Shown here: positions 47,254-55,947 of the stretch, piece by piece
Position numbering within the stretch: position 1 is the first letter of the stretch
Layout of the letters: every line of letters begins with the position of its first letter
Origin: Marinomonas profundi
GTDB lineage: Bacteria > Pseudomonadota > Gammaproteobacteria > Pseudomonadales > Marinomonadaceae
NCBI RefSeq assembly: GCF_020694005.1
Contig: NZ_CP073013.1
Coordinates: 434,001 to 498,000, forward strand
Length of the DNA stretch: 64,000 nt
Direction: 5' to 3'
Position numbers and translations under genes: made by a program
Notes under the pieces: model-generated
The model's input: only the letters and a program-made list of their open reading frames with translations
Told to the model about the DNA's origin: nothing
Databases searched by the model: none

Positions 47254-47284
47254 ATATTCATCTATTTTTTGGAGACTATTAATC

Positions 47285-47866
47285 ATGCGTTTATCGCTTA
47301 AAATGGGATTAGCCGCACTGGTTGCTACCGTACCAGCTCTTGCCTTAGCTCACCCAGGACATGAACACACCACCAGTTTTATGACTGGCTTTATGCACCC
47401 TATGGGTGGTTTGGATCATTTATTGGCCATGCTGGCCATTGGTCTTTGGGCGGCAAGCCTTGGCGGTCGCGCTTTGTGGGCTGTACCTGCGGCGTTTGTC
47501 GGCACTATGTTGGTGGGTGGCGGATTAGCCGTTGCTGGCGTACAAGTTCCCTTCATTGAACAAGGTATTGTCTTGTCAGTGATTCTAATGGGGGCTTTAC
47601 TCGTTGGTGCCGCACGTTTTCCTATCGCCGTTTGCGCTGGCATTGCTGGGTTATTTGCGCTTTTCCATGGTGCAGCTCACGGTTTAGAAATGCCACTCAA
47701 CGCTAACAGTGCAGAATACGCATTCGGCTTTGCGGCAGCAACCGCACTCTTGCATGTTGCTGGTATCGGTTTTGGTATGGCAGTTGCTCGCCTCCAAGCG
47801 CCCATTGTAACTCGCATCACCGGCAGTTTGATTGCTGTTGCTGGCGTTTTTCTCGCCATTGCGTAA
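47285..47866 (+). CDS. hupE: HupE/UreJ-family metal transporter
   Basis: 193 residues with a signal peptide ending around ALALAHPGHEH; the mature N-terminus HPGHEH and the FMHPMGGLDHLLAMLAIGLWA helix carry the histidines and aspartate typical of HupE/UreJ nickel or cobalt permeases. Five to six membrane helices follow. No hydrogenase or urease genes are nearby, so the metal and purpose are open. A good GGAG site lies before the ATG. Confidence 0.9.
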   Translation: MRLSLKMGLAALVATVPALALAHPGHEHTTSFMTGFMHPMGGLDHLLAMLAIGLWAASLGGRALWAVPAAFVGTMLVGGGLAVAGVQVPFIEQGIVLSVILMGALLVGAARFPIAVCAGIAGLFALFHGAAHGLEMPLNANSAEYAFGFAAATALLHVAGIGFGMAVARLQAPIVTRITGSLIAVAGVFLAIA

Positions 47867-47871
47867 ACACA

Positions 47872-47908
47872 TCGCCACGGCTTTGCCTTAATGCCGTGGT
47901 GATTTTTT
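47872..47908 (+). terminator. Terminator after hupE
   Basis: TCGCCACGGC and GCCGTGGTGA pair with one wobble, followed by six T's, a few bases beyond the hupE stop. Confidence 0.85.
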
Positions 47909-48000
47909 ACAATAAAATAAAATAGCTGCATATCCTTATTATGTCTAAATTTATGTATAATTTTTAAACAAGTTTAAACGCCACAATAAAGGACGGTTCA

Positions 48001-50190
48001 TTGAAAGAAGCCGAGTTTACGCAGCCCTCTGCCATCATTCTCTCTCTGGTTGCATTTTTAATCATTGCATCGTGTGGCATTTACTGGACCCAGTCCTCTG
48101 TTAATGCTGTGGTCAGCCAACAATTGTCTATTTTGAGCGACCTATCCCGCACACAAGCCTCCGCTTTAGAACGTCGTTTATCTTCTGCATTTACCTCCGC
48201 TCAGATTATTGCTTATGAGGTTGAGTACAATAATGGCAATATAGAATGGTTTGATCACTACGCGGATCGATTGATTCAGTCGATTGGCGGCATTGAAAAC
48301 TTGCAACTTGCTCCAAACGGCATTATCGAGACCATTTACCCACTCAAAGGTAATGAAGCCGCTATCGGCCTCGATATTATTTCAACGCCTCGCTTTAATG
48401 AAAGTGCAATGTTGGCCATCGAAAACCGTCGTCTATTTGTCGTTGGCCCTGTTGAACTCGCGCAAGGCGGTGTCGGCGTTATTAGCCGAGCCCCGGTTTT
48501 TTTATACAGAGACACACAACGAGAGTTATTCTGGGGATTTGTTTCAGCAATGATTTATTTGGATAACTTACTAGAAACCACCCAATTAAAACGATTCGAA
48601 AAAGAAGGCTACCAATACCAGCTAACCAGAATGCACGTCGACGATAAGCAAATCATCAGCCTGTTTTCTTCTGCCGCCCCTCTTACCAGCTTTCAAGTCT
48701 CCACAGACCTTATCCTTCCTGTAGGGACATGGACATTGAATGTTAGTCGCGACTTGGATAAACCATTAGAACAGCGGCGACTATCAGGGTATCTCGTTTC
48801 CTTTGTGGTTGCTTTTTTATTGGCAATTTCTATGTACGCCATACTCATCCAACCCTTACGCCTTAGAACGCTAGTCAAGGCAAAAACGGCCGAGCTTCAA
48901 GATCTGGCTTACAAAGACCCTTTAACAGGCTTACCAAACCGTCGTTTTTTGCAAGACAGCTTGCCAGCCATATTGATTAACAATCAACGGCGAAACCGCA
49001 TTTCTGCTTTCATCTATTTTGATCTTGATAATTTTAAGCGTATTAATGACACCATAGGACACGATGTTGGCGATCAGGCACTTATCATTGTTGCCAATCG
49101 GCTCAGTAAATTAAAAAGCATTTCCGATTTAGTCGTGCGTTTGGGCGGCGATGAGTTTGGTATCTTGCTTGGCGATATTGTGGATCACCAAGCAGCCGAG
49201 AATCATGCCAATAGAATATTAAGCAGTATTCGCACTCCTGTTATATTAAACGATAGACAATACACGCTAAGCACATCCCTTGGGATTGCGATGATTCCAG
49301 AGCATGGCCATGACCTTGTAACCATCATGCAATATGCAGACATGGCGCTCTATCAGGCCAAATCCCAAGGTAAAAACCAATATTCATTCTATACAGAAAG
49401 AATGAAAATCAGCACACACAGTCGTGTCAAAGCCGAAGAAGACTTGACACAAGCGTTACAAAGAAATGAATTTGAACTCTACTTTCAACCTCAGTTTAAC
49501 CTACACACCAATCAAGTATTTGGTGCCGAAGCCCTTATTCGATGGAATCACCCAGAACAAGGTCTGATATTCCCCAATGACTTTATTCCGCTGGCAGAAA
49601 GCACAGGCAAAATCATAGAGTTAGGCCATTGGATTCTAGAAAACAGCATCGCCTATCTAGCAAAACGTAAATTAGAAGGTCGACCTGATATTTTACTGCA
49701 CATTAACCTAGCCTCGGCTCAACTCGCAGACCCTTGTTTCGTCATCCTAGTTCAAAAATTACTCGCAAAGTATCAAGTATCCGCCCACTTAATTGGCTTT
49801 GAGATCACAGAGACCTCAATACTTGAAGACGTTCATCTTGCTAGAACCCTATTACAAACGCTCAAAGACATGGGGATTTGCATTGCAATAGACGACTTTG
49901 GAACCGGCTACTCGTCCTTGTCCCAACTAAAAAATCTCCCCGTGGACTTATTAAAAATTGACCGTAGTTTTGTCATGGATTTGGAGCGAGACCCAGATGA
50001 CCGCAAAATTGTCGAAGCCATCATTGCCATGGCGCACAAACTCAACATAAAAGTACTCGCAGAAGGCATCGAAACGCGAGAGCAGTGGACAATGCTGGAA
50101 GCATTTCAATGCGACTTTGGACAAGGTTATTACATTAGCAAAGCCGTAACAGAAAAAGAGTTCAACCAAGGACAACCTATCAACCACTGA
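48001..50190 (+). CDS. CHASE-GGDEF-EAL membrane protein (c-di-GMP turnover)
   Basis: 729 residues. Two membrane helices (about 12-31 and 262-284) flank a periplasmic CHASE-type sensor (about 60-215, with NGIIETIYPLKGNEAAIGLD). GGDEF domain about 305-465 has an intact RLGGDEFGIL, but no RxxD inhibitory site upstream. EAL domain about 480-725 retains EALIRW, EITETSIL, DDFGTGYSSL, LKIDRSFV and AEGIET, so the phosphodiesterase half is probably active. Start is TTG with AAGGACGG upstream. It may act as either cyclase or phosphodiesterase depending on the periplasmic signal. Confidence 0.93.
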   Translation: MKEAEFTQPSAIILSLVAFLIIASCGIYWTQSSVNAVVSQQLSILSDLSRTQASALERRLSSAFTSAQIIAYEVEYNNGNIEWFDHYADRLIQSIGGIENLQLAPNGIIETIYPLKGNEAAIGLDIISTPRFNESAMLAIENRRLFVVGPVELAQGGVGVISRAPVFLYRDTQRELFWGFVSAMIYLDNLLETTQLKRFEKEGYQYQLTRMHVDDKQIISLFSSAAPLTSFQVSTDLILPVGTWTLNVSRDLDKPLEQRRLSGYLVSFVVAFLLAISMYAILIQPLRLRTLVKAKTAELQDLAYKDPLTGLPNRRFLQDSLPAILINNQRRNRISAFIYFDLDNFKRINDTIGHDVGDQALIIVANRLSKLKSISDLVVRLGGDEFGILLGDIVDHQAAENHANRILSSIRTPVILNDRQYTLSTSLGIAMIPEHGHDLVTIMQYADMALYQAKSQGKNQYSFYTERMKISTHSRVKAEEDLTQALQRNEFELYFQPQFNLHTNQVFGAEALIRWNHPEQGLIFPNDFIPLAESTGKIIELGHWILENSIAYLAKRKLEGRPDILLHINLASAQLADPCFVILVQKLLAKYQVSAHLIGFEITETSILEDVHLARTLLQTLKDMGICIAIDDFGTGYSSLSQLKNLPVDLLKIDRSFVMDLERDPDDRKIVEAIIAMAHKLNIKVLAEGIETREQWTMLEAFQCDFGQGYYISKAVTEKEFNQGQPINH

Positions 50191-50217
50191 AATTCACACC
50201 ACTAACCCTAAACGATA

Positions 50218-50472
50218 ATGGCTAACAGACTGAACGCTCGCTCAAGCAGAGAGCCAATCCGTTCGATTTTACGCCATGTCCGTAGCATATTGGCCAAGCG
50301 TAAAAGCCACCGGATAATTCATGGCGAGCGATCAAACCGTATTTGGACGATGCGATGGAAAAAGCCAGAAACCTTTGGCCAGAGGCTTTTTAAAAACCTA
50401 CCAATGAATGAAGAGCACAAACAACAGCTAAGAGAACATTGGCAGAGACTTCATGAGGATTTTCGGGTTTAA
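50218..50472 (+). CDS. Small basic hypothetical protein
   Basis: 84 residues, rich in arginine and lysine (SILRHVRSILAKRKSHRII), with a C-terminal helix (NEEHKQQLREHWQRLHEDF). No ribosome site stands out and no family is recognised. It lies 27 bp after the GGDEF-EAL gene in the same direction. It may be real, but support is limited to an open frame in an otherwise free stretch. Confidence 0.4.
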   Translation: MANRLNARSSREPIRSILRHVRSILAKRKSHRIIHGERSNRIWTMRWKKPETFGQRLFKNLPMNEEHKQQLREHWQRLHEDFRV

Positions 50473-50541
50473 AAGTTTTAGGAAATCGTTTTTTAGGAGG
50501 TCAGTAAAATAAGCAGAAGAGACTATATAGTTTGCAGACAC

Positions 50542-50587
50542 AAAAAAGCCCCGACGTTGCGAATAATCACTAACTGTCGAGGCTTTT
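50542..50587 (-). terminator. Terminator of the disrupted tRNA-Val gene
   Basis: GCCCCGAC and GTCGAGGC pair with one mismatch across a 20-base loop, with a T-run on the minus strand. It lies 20 bp beyond the CCA end of the tRNA fragment, as expected for that tRNA's own terminator. Confidence 0.75.
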
Positions 50588-50606
50588 CTATTGATACTTA
50601 ATTAGG

Positions 50607-50654
50607 TGGTAGGACTAAGCAGATTCGAACTGCTGACCTCTACCATGTCAAGGT
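50607..50654 (-). other. 3' fragment of tRNA-Val(GAC): attachment-site remnant
   Basis: On the minus strand the sequence runs ACCTTGACATGGTAGAGGTC, then the T arm AGCAGTTCGAATCTGCT, then TAGTCCTACCA. This is the anticodon loop with GAC (valine), variable loop, T arm, acceptor 3' strand and CCA. The 5' half (acceptor 5' strand expected as AGGACTA, D arm) is absent; the match stops in the anticodon stem. Such 48-bp 3' ends are the classic att scar left at the far border when an element integrates into a tRNA gene. The missing half lies on the higher-coordinate side, so the island should extend rightward to a complete tRNA-Val beyond the window. Confidence 0.8.
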
Positions 50655-50727
50655 TACTCTGAATATTCCCTTACATGGCAATGAACTACTTTATATAACG
50701 TATTCAATACCTTAGTAAACACACATC

Positions 50728-50939
50728 CTTTGAATCAAAGCAATATAAGGCAATAAAACTCTATATCAGGGGATTTTGGCCCATTTTGATCCCATCTTGG
50801 CCCATGACCTCTACACTTCGAATCAAAGCATCTCAAATTAGCCCATACTTTAAAGGCAAAAATACCCATAAATGCATGGTTTCAATTGCTTTGAATCAAA
50901 GCATGCTTTTGGACATTTTTGTTACTTTGATTCGAAGCA
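50728..50939. repeat. Four copies of a CTTTGAATCAAAG palindrome
   Basis: CTTTGAATCAAAGCA occurs at 50,728 and 50,889, a variant CTTCGAATCAAAGCA at 50,816, and an inverted variant CTTTGATTCGAAGCA at 50,925. Spacing is irregular (73-88, then 36 bp). They lie between the att scar and the abiE promoter in a 619-bp gap without a convincing gene. They could bind an excisionase, a regulator or a replication protein of the island; no choice can be made from sequence. Confidence 0.65.
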
Positions 50940-50981
50940 AAATAGAGCTTTATACCATTCAAAGCTTATCCCATCATAAGA

Positions 50982-51088
50982 GGTCTACAAAAAAACACCT
51001 TAAACCTAATATTTTGTAGACCAAAATCTTGTCTACTTAACCCATTGGGTCTACAATTTAATACCCATAAAGTAATAGTTCGTAGACC
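50982..51088 (+). promoter_or_regulatory. abiE promoter region with repeated GTAGAC boxes
   Basis: GGTCTACAA occurs at 50,982 and 51,048, TTGTAGACC at 51,014, a half GTCTAC at 51,031 and GTAGACC at 51,082, four bases before the abiEi ATG. 51,014 and 51,048 form a perfect 9-bp inverted repeat. AbiEi antitoxins are known to repress their own operon by binding inverted repeats in the promoter, so these are likely operators. Confidence 0.6.
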
Positions 51089-51091
51089 GCC

Positions 51092-51616
51092 ATGAGAAGA
51101 AAAGAAAAATTACTGTCCGTACTATCTCACACTACTAAAGCTGGTGGAGGTGTTCATACGGCTACAGAGATAGCATTTATGCTCGGCGAAAAACATACAC
51201 CTGCTTTTACAAAGTTTCTTACAGATTGCGTACGACAAGGTGTGTTACGAAGAGTTGCAGCGGGTATTTTTGAAAGTACCATTACTCCTCCAGATGGATC
51301 CACGGCAATTTACAAGGTTGTAAATAAGCTCAGAGGAGACGTACTTAACTATATCAGCCTAGAGAGCCAACTTAGCTATACAGGCGATATTTCGCAAATT
51401 GTTATGGACAGACTCACTGTGATGACAAAAGGTAGAAGTGGTATTTTTCCGACACCTTATGGCGTCATTGAGTTTACACATACAAAAAAAACGATCGAGA
51501 CAATCGCTCCTAATATTTATTTCGATTCAGATATAAAAATGTATCGGGCCAAAACAACCCAAGCTCTTATTGATTTAAAAAACTGTAATCGAAATCTGCA
51601 CATGCTGGAGGCATAA
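51092..51616 (+). CDS. abiEi: AbiEi-type antitoxin and repressor (type IV toxin-antitoxin)
   Basis: 174 residues with an N-terminal winged helix (about residues 5-65: EIAFMLGEKHTPAFTKFL, RQGVLRRVAAGIFES) and a C-terminal region that in the family neutralises AbiEii without binding it. It is followed one base later by the AbiEii toxin gene, the defining order of AbiE phage-defence operons. GTAGAC boxes upstream suggest autoregulation. Confidence 0.8.
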   Translation: MRRKEKLLSVLSHTTKAGGGVHTATEIAFMLGEKHTPAFTKFLTDCVRQGVLRRVAAGIFESTITPPDGSTAIYKVVNKLRGDVLNYISLESQLSYTGDISQIVMDRLTVMTKGRSGIFPTPYGVIEFTHTKKTIETIAPNIYFDSDIKMYRAKTTQALIDLKNCNRNLHMLEA

Positions 51617-51617
51617 C

Positions 51618-52508
51618 ATGCTCAAAGAAGTCATAAAGCAAATTGTTAACACCAATCCTGAGTATGCAGGGATAACACCTGTTATAGAAAAAGAAATATT
51701 GCACCATGATATTATGGCGGTCATGGTAAAACAGGGGGTTATGCAATCACTAACTTTTATTGGCGGCACATCACTTCGCTTATGCCACAACAGCTCTCGA
51801 TTGTCTGAGGATTTAGACTTTAATGGAGGGTATGACTTTAAACCTGATGACTTTGATGGTTTGGAAGTCGAGATTCAAAAGTACATACAAAAAAAATATG
51901 AAACAGAAGTCTGGGTAAATAAGCCGAACCAAGACAAACAAGGAGACACATCTTCTTGGAAAATTAGTATCGAAAAAGAAGCCAACCGCCCTGATCTACC
52001 ACGTCAAAAAATGCATATCGACATTTGTGCTATCCCTTCTTTCGACATTGAGAGAAGACCACTGATCAATCATTACGATGTCGTCGTTCCAACAGAAGGA
52101 CTTTTGATACCAGTACAGTCGTTAGAAGAAACCTTGGCAGATAAATTCATTGCTCTAGCATACCGTTCCAGACGTATTAAACCTCGTGATGTTTGGGATA
52201 TTCTTTGGATCAAGCAAAGAGGTATTGACGTATCCATAGAGCTGATCAGCAAAAAACTTGCGGCAAGAGAAAAAACAAAAGCTAACTTCATAGAGTCGCT
52301 TACCCTTCAGGTCGAAAAATTACTGAACGAAGAAGAGGTAAAAGCTGACTTTAACAATGAAATGAGCCGTTTCATTCCAAGCCAAATTAAACAGCGAACA
52401 ATTGATAATCCAGAATATTGGCAATACGTGCAACTTGAAATTAAAAGCATGACAGACCCCATACTCAGACCTGATTTACAGACAAAGAAATTTGATATGG
52501 GACTTTAA
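51618..52508 (+). CDS. abiEii: AbiEii nucleotidyltransferase toxin
   Basis: 296 residues. The nucleotidyltransferase core is clear: FIGGTSLRL (motif I, about residues 48-56) and SEDLDFNGG with the metal-binding aspartates; KFIALAYRSRRIKPRDVWDI is the DUF1814/AbiEii segment. Family members transfer nucleotides, in some cases to tRNA acceptor ends, and halt growth during phage infection. One-base spacing from the antitoxin implies tight coupling. Confidence 0.88.
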   Translation: MLKEVIKQIVNTNPEYAGITPVIEKEILHHDIMAVMVKQGVMQSLTFIGGTSLRLCHNSSRLSEDLDFNGGYDFKPDDFDGLEVEIQKYIQKKYETEVWVNKPNQDKQGDTSSWKISIEKEANRPDLPRQKMHIDICAIPSFDIERRPLINHYDVVVPTEGLLIPVQSLEETLADKFIALAYRSRRIKPRDVWDILWIKQRGIDVSIELISKKLAAREKTKANFIESLTLQVEKLLNEEEVKADFNNEMSRFIPSQIKQRTIDNPEYWQYVQLEIKSMTDPILRPDLQTKKFDMGL

Positions 52509-52707
52509 ACAGTAATCAAATAAGGCATATAAACGCTGAGTAGTGATGTTAAGCCGTTCATCTAGGGAACGTGCGATTAAGTCAGATTATTAGCACTAAG
52601 TCGCAGCTGGCCTGATTCACTCTTTAATTCACTAAAAATCTCGGTTTTTAGTGTGTCTATTCCTTAGTTGGAGGCTTAAAAGCTCCAACTGCCGTCATCA
52701 AGACGGA

Positions 52708-53153
52708 TTAACCCCGTGCAGACCTTATCATCTGATCCACTCGCAATATGTTTCCCAGTGCAAACAGCACCGCGAGCTTATTATCATTTTTTGATAAACC
52801 TTTATAGACCACTTTGCGGAAGCCAAACTGGCACTTCAGTATCCGAAACGGATGCTCTACTTTTGCTCTGATACTGGCCTTTATGTACCCAGTCTTAATG
52901 GGGAGTTTGTTAATACGGGGATGCTTCTTCCATTCCCGAACCTTGCTTGGCATCTCCGCAATCAACCAGTCCAACGTCTTATTATTGGTTTCCTCACGTT
53001 TTTCTACGCCACGGTAGCCTGAGTCAGCAGAGACAAACGTCTCATCGCCATGTATGAGCTCAGTGATTTGGTTTAGGTCATGTTCATTGGCAGAAGTGGT
53101 GGTGAAACTATGCACCAAGCCACGTTTAGCATCGACTCCAATATGTGCTTTTA
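52708..53153 (-). CDS. IS5-family transposase, 3' exon
   Basis: Encodes the C-terminal half, beginning [16 protein letters not shown] and carrying the second catalytic aspartate in [10 protein letters not shown] and the glutamate in [11 protein letters not shown]. Joined to the 5' exon without the intron, 526 + 446 = 972 bases give 323 codons plus stop, reading FGIKAHIGVD across the junction, the expected IS5 sequence. So splicing would give a complete transposase. All three DDE residues are present. Confidence 0.85.
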
Positions 53154-53194
53154 GTCGGGTAAGGACAGTGTGTTACCACACCATCCTCCCCTAA

Positions 53195-53228
53195 GAACCG
53201 TACTTGAGAGTCACCCCTCATACGGCTC
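53195..53228 (-). ncRNA. Group II intron domain V, followed by domain VI
   Basis: A 34-base hairpin on the minus strand reads GAGCCGTATGAGGGG then TGACTCTCAAGTACGGTTC, the catalytic domain V consensus with an AGC-type triad in GAGCCG. Domain VI (about 53,156-53,190) follows; the A at 53,160, seven bases from the 3' splice site, is the likely bulged branch point. Confidence 0.88.
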
Positions 53229-53260
53229 AAGCCTCTCAACAGCCTTGATATGACCGAGCT

Positions 53261-54743
53261 TCACAATGGGGAAATCGATCGATGGCGGCGCTCCAAATAA
53301 GCGTTCCATGTCGGATTGTAGGGATTCACTGCACTACGTATTTTAATGTGCCTTACGATCAGAACGGTCGATGCTGAAAACAGCCGCAACCGTTGGCTTA
53401 TGCCATTAATCCGATCATCAGACGCAAACACCCAGTGTCTTGCCCCTTCAACATGGAAGTATTTTTTCTTTACCCATTTCGCACCTTTCATGGCGTGCCT
53501 ACGCACAGCCCATCGCCACAGAATTCGCCAAATTTGATGGTCAATCCATGTAAAACGAGCCTTAGACACAATATGGCGGTGATACATCGCCCAACCTCGG
53601 ATTACCGGATTGATATTCAGAATCAGGTTCGCCTGTTGCCGACTTGTTTCCATTCACTATTTTCCGGACCTTATCTAAAAGCGCCTTCACGCTTTTACGG
53701 GCAGGGGTAATCAGTAGCTTGCCCGAATACTTACGTATATTTTGGCCCAGAAAATCGAAACCTTGTGCGATATGCGTGATCCTAGTCTTTTCGTCTGAAA
53801 GCTCCAAGCCCCGTGCCTTTAAGAATACCTCAATTGCCGGGCGAACTTGGTGCTGCAAGACCTCTTTCGAAGCCCCTGTCACGATGAAGTCATCAGCATA
53901 TCTCACGACGTGGATTTTAAACGGGCGTCGTGGTGTATCTTTTGGAGACACGCTTATATTAACTGCCTGCTCTAGCCCATCCAACGTCAAATTCGCCAGT
54001 ACCGGGGAGATGATTCCGCCTTGCGGCGTACCGGCCTCGGTAGCGAATAAGGCTCCTTTCTCTACATACCCTGCTTCAAGCCATTTACGCAGCACGACTT
54101 TATCCATGGTGATGTTTCTGAGCAGCCAATCGTGACTGATGTTGTCGAAACAGCCGCGAATGTCGCCCTCCAGCACCCACGTAGCGGATGTTCGCTTTGC
54201 GAGTGCATTGAAACAATGTGCGATGGCGTCTGCCGTTGAACGCTCGGGCCTAAAACCATAGGAGTTCGGGTCTGCTTGGGTCTCTGCAACAGGTTCCAGC
54301 GCTAATTTCCATAAGGATTGCATCGCTCTGTCTCGCATTGTCGGTATCCCAAGAGGACGCTTCTTTCCATTGCTCTTGGGTATGTAGATACGTCTTAGCG
54401 GTTGCGGTTGATAGCCGCGATGCTTTAACGTGAGTGCTCCCTTTGATTTGGCGGCCGGAGTCGACCATATCTTGCCGTCGATCCCCGGTGTTCTTTTACC
54501 TCGATTTTCCGTCACCCGTTTTACAGCAAGCATTTTGCTGTAAAAGGAGCGGGTTAGTAGGCGCTGCAAGGCTTTCACTTTGCCCCATCTACCTTCCTGT
54601 GTTGCTTTAGCGATACGCACTTGGAGTCGCCTCACGTCTTTCTCGATATGACACCAGTCTGCCCAGAGCCATATCAATTCTGCGTGCGAAGGTGCACCCA
54701 CACCTGAGACCGGCGTCTTCGCGCTGATTGCCGATGCTGTCAT
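53261..54743 (-). pseudogene. ltrA: Group II intron reverse transcriptase/maturase (frameshifted)
   Basis: The N-terminal frame (from MTASAISAKTPVSG) contains the reverse-transcriptase domain with IPKSNGKKRPLGIPTMRDRA, GDIRGCFDNISHDWL, GTPQGGIISPVLANL and the active-site YADD in RYADDFIV. At about 53,640, after VNGNKSAT, the frame diverges; the maturase domain (NLILNINPVIRGWAMYHRHI) continues in another frame to NPYNPTWNAYLERR at the end. Homologues read SATQ at this point, so a two-base CA deletion in ACACAG explains the break. No HNH endonuclease is seen. Confidence 0.85.
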
Positions 54744-55351
54744 CTGCTTTCCTCCGTTAAACAATTTTTCAAGTTATCTCGCTATGAAAGACCTCGTGGA
54801 AGTCTGCTCGCTTTCGCGCCGAGTGATGTTTCAACCCGTATTCTCTCGATTACAGAGAGGCATTCGCTTTTTCCACATTCCTTTATCCGCAGTACCAACA
54901 ATGTTCCTCACGGTTCATCTGCCAACTATGGCAGTACTACGGACTTACCCTGTTCCGCATGTATTTCAGAGCGGAGCGGACCTCCCCATTTCGCCGGTGG
55001 CGCATCATTCACGATGGGTTATTGGTCAGAACCCATACCTGGCCACACACCTTTTGGTTCAAGCCTATCAGCATCTTTGGCTTGTCTGGTTTAACGACGT
55101 TTATAAGAGATTCACATCTGTTGGCCGTAGCCGCTCATTCCTAGCACCGCTCCGCCTTAATGCTGGCAGATTCAGTCTTCTCTCACGGTTCGACTGACCG
55201 ATAAAAATCGGTGGTTACATTGTCCCCGAAGCTTCGCACGGTGCTGTTACCAGCTCCGCACGTCCGAGTAGGAAACGGTTGGTGAAACAACCGGTTTCGT
55301 CAGGTAGACATACCCTGCGAAACAGAAATACTTGCAACTTTCAGGTCGCAC

Positions 55352-55877
55352 TGCCAAAGAACCATTGTTTTCCCTTTTGCGTTTGGTGCATTTCGGGATC
55401 GCGTGCATTAGATTTATTTTTGGTGGAACTTGCTGCCTCAATAATCGTCGCATCAACGATTGTCCCTTCTTTAAAGTAGGTGCCAGAATCAGACAGCCAT
55501 TTGTTTACTTCTTTGAAGAGTTTACGACCCAGCTTATGCTTCTCAAGCAGGTGACGGAAATTCATGATGGTCGTGTGGTCTGGGATCGCACCTTCTAATG
55601 ATAGGCCAGCAAACAGCCGCATAGAGGTGATCTCGTAAAGGGCATCTTCCATCGCTGGATCACTCATGTTGTACCAGTTCTGCATAAAGTGAATGCGTAG
55701 CATGGTAGCGAGAGGGTATGGACGCCGACCATTGCCAGCTTTTGGGTAAAACGGCTCAATCTGAGCTTCGAGCTGTAGCCATGGAATCAGCTCATTCATC
55801 CGACCAAGGAAGAGCTCTTTGCGAGTCTTGCGGCGTTTGCTGGTAAATTCGGTATCGGCGAAGGAAAGCTGATTCAT
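55352..55877 (-). CDS. IS5-family transposase, 5' exon
   Basis: Encodes the first 175 residues, starting [18 protein letters not shown] and containing [38 protein letters not shown] and the first catalytic aspartate in [11 protein letters not shown]. It is closely similar to the N-terminal half of E. coli IS5 transposase (InsH). Coding stops being IS5-like after WFFG, exactly where a GTGCG intron start appears on this strand. The unspliced frame would run three codons into the intron to a stop. Confidence 0.88.
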
Positions 55878-55947
55878 GTCATTCGGTCTTGAGGTAATGG
55901 TCAGATCGGCATTGTCTCATATTGGGGACTTAATCGCAGTTTCCCGA

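Larger units (their letters stand above)
53154..55351 (-). mobile_element. Group II intron inserted in the IS5 transposase gene
   Basis: 2,198 bases on the same strand as its host gene. The 5' end GTGCGACC matches the GTGYG consensus, and the 3' end is CCCGAC (ends in AY). Domain V is present and domain IV carries a reverse-transcriptase gene. Its 5' domains occupy about 54,750-55,351. The exact exon junction is supported independently by restoration of the transposase frame. Self-splicing is plausible; mobility depends on the maturase, which is frameshifted. Confidence 0.9.
52565..55945 (-). mobile_element. IS5-family element carrying a group II intron
   Basis: Imperfect terminal inverted repeats GGGAACGTGCGATTAAGTC at the left and, on the minus strand, GGGAAACTGCGATTAAGTC at the right (17 of 19 match) bound the element. 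Without the intron it is 1,183 bp, normal for IS5. No clear 4-bp target duplication is seen (CTA at the left, GAA at the right), so the flanks may have been rearranged after insertion. The right end stops two bases before the hsdR ATG. Confidence 0.88.

Noticed and set aside
50607-50720. Complete tRNA gene
   Set aside because: No D arm and no 5' acceptor strand complementary to TAGTCCT; only the 3' part is present.
50763-50835. Short minus-strand frame ending MGQDGIKMGQNPLI, possibly an integrase tail
   Set aside because: Only about 23 codons after an in-frame stop; the resemblance to recombinase C-termini is too weak to claim.
50786-51019. 77-residue rightward open frame between the att scar and abiE
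   Set aside because: It is made of the palindromic repeats and operator boxes; no ribosome site and no protein-like composition.
54784-55197. 137-residue rightward open frame
   Set aside because: It is antisense to the structured 5' domains of the group II intron and has no start signal or family.
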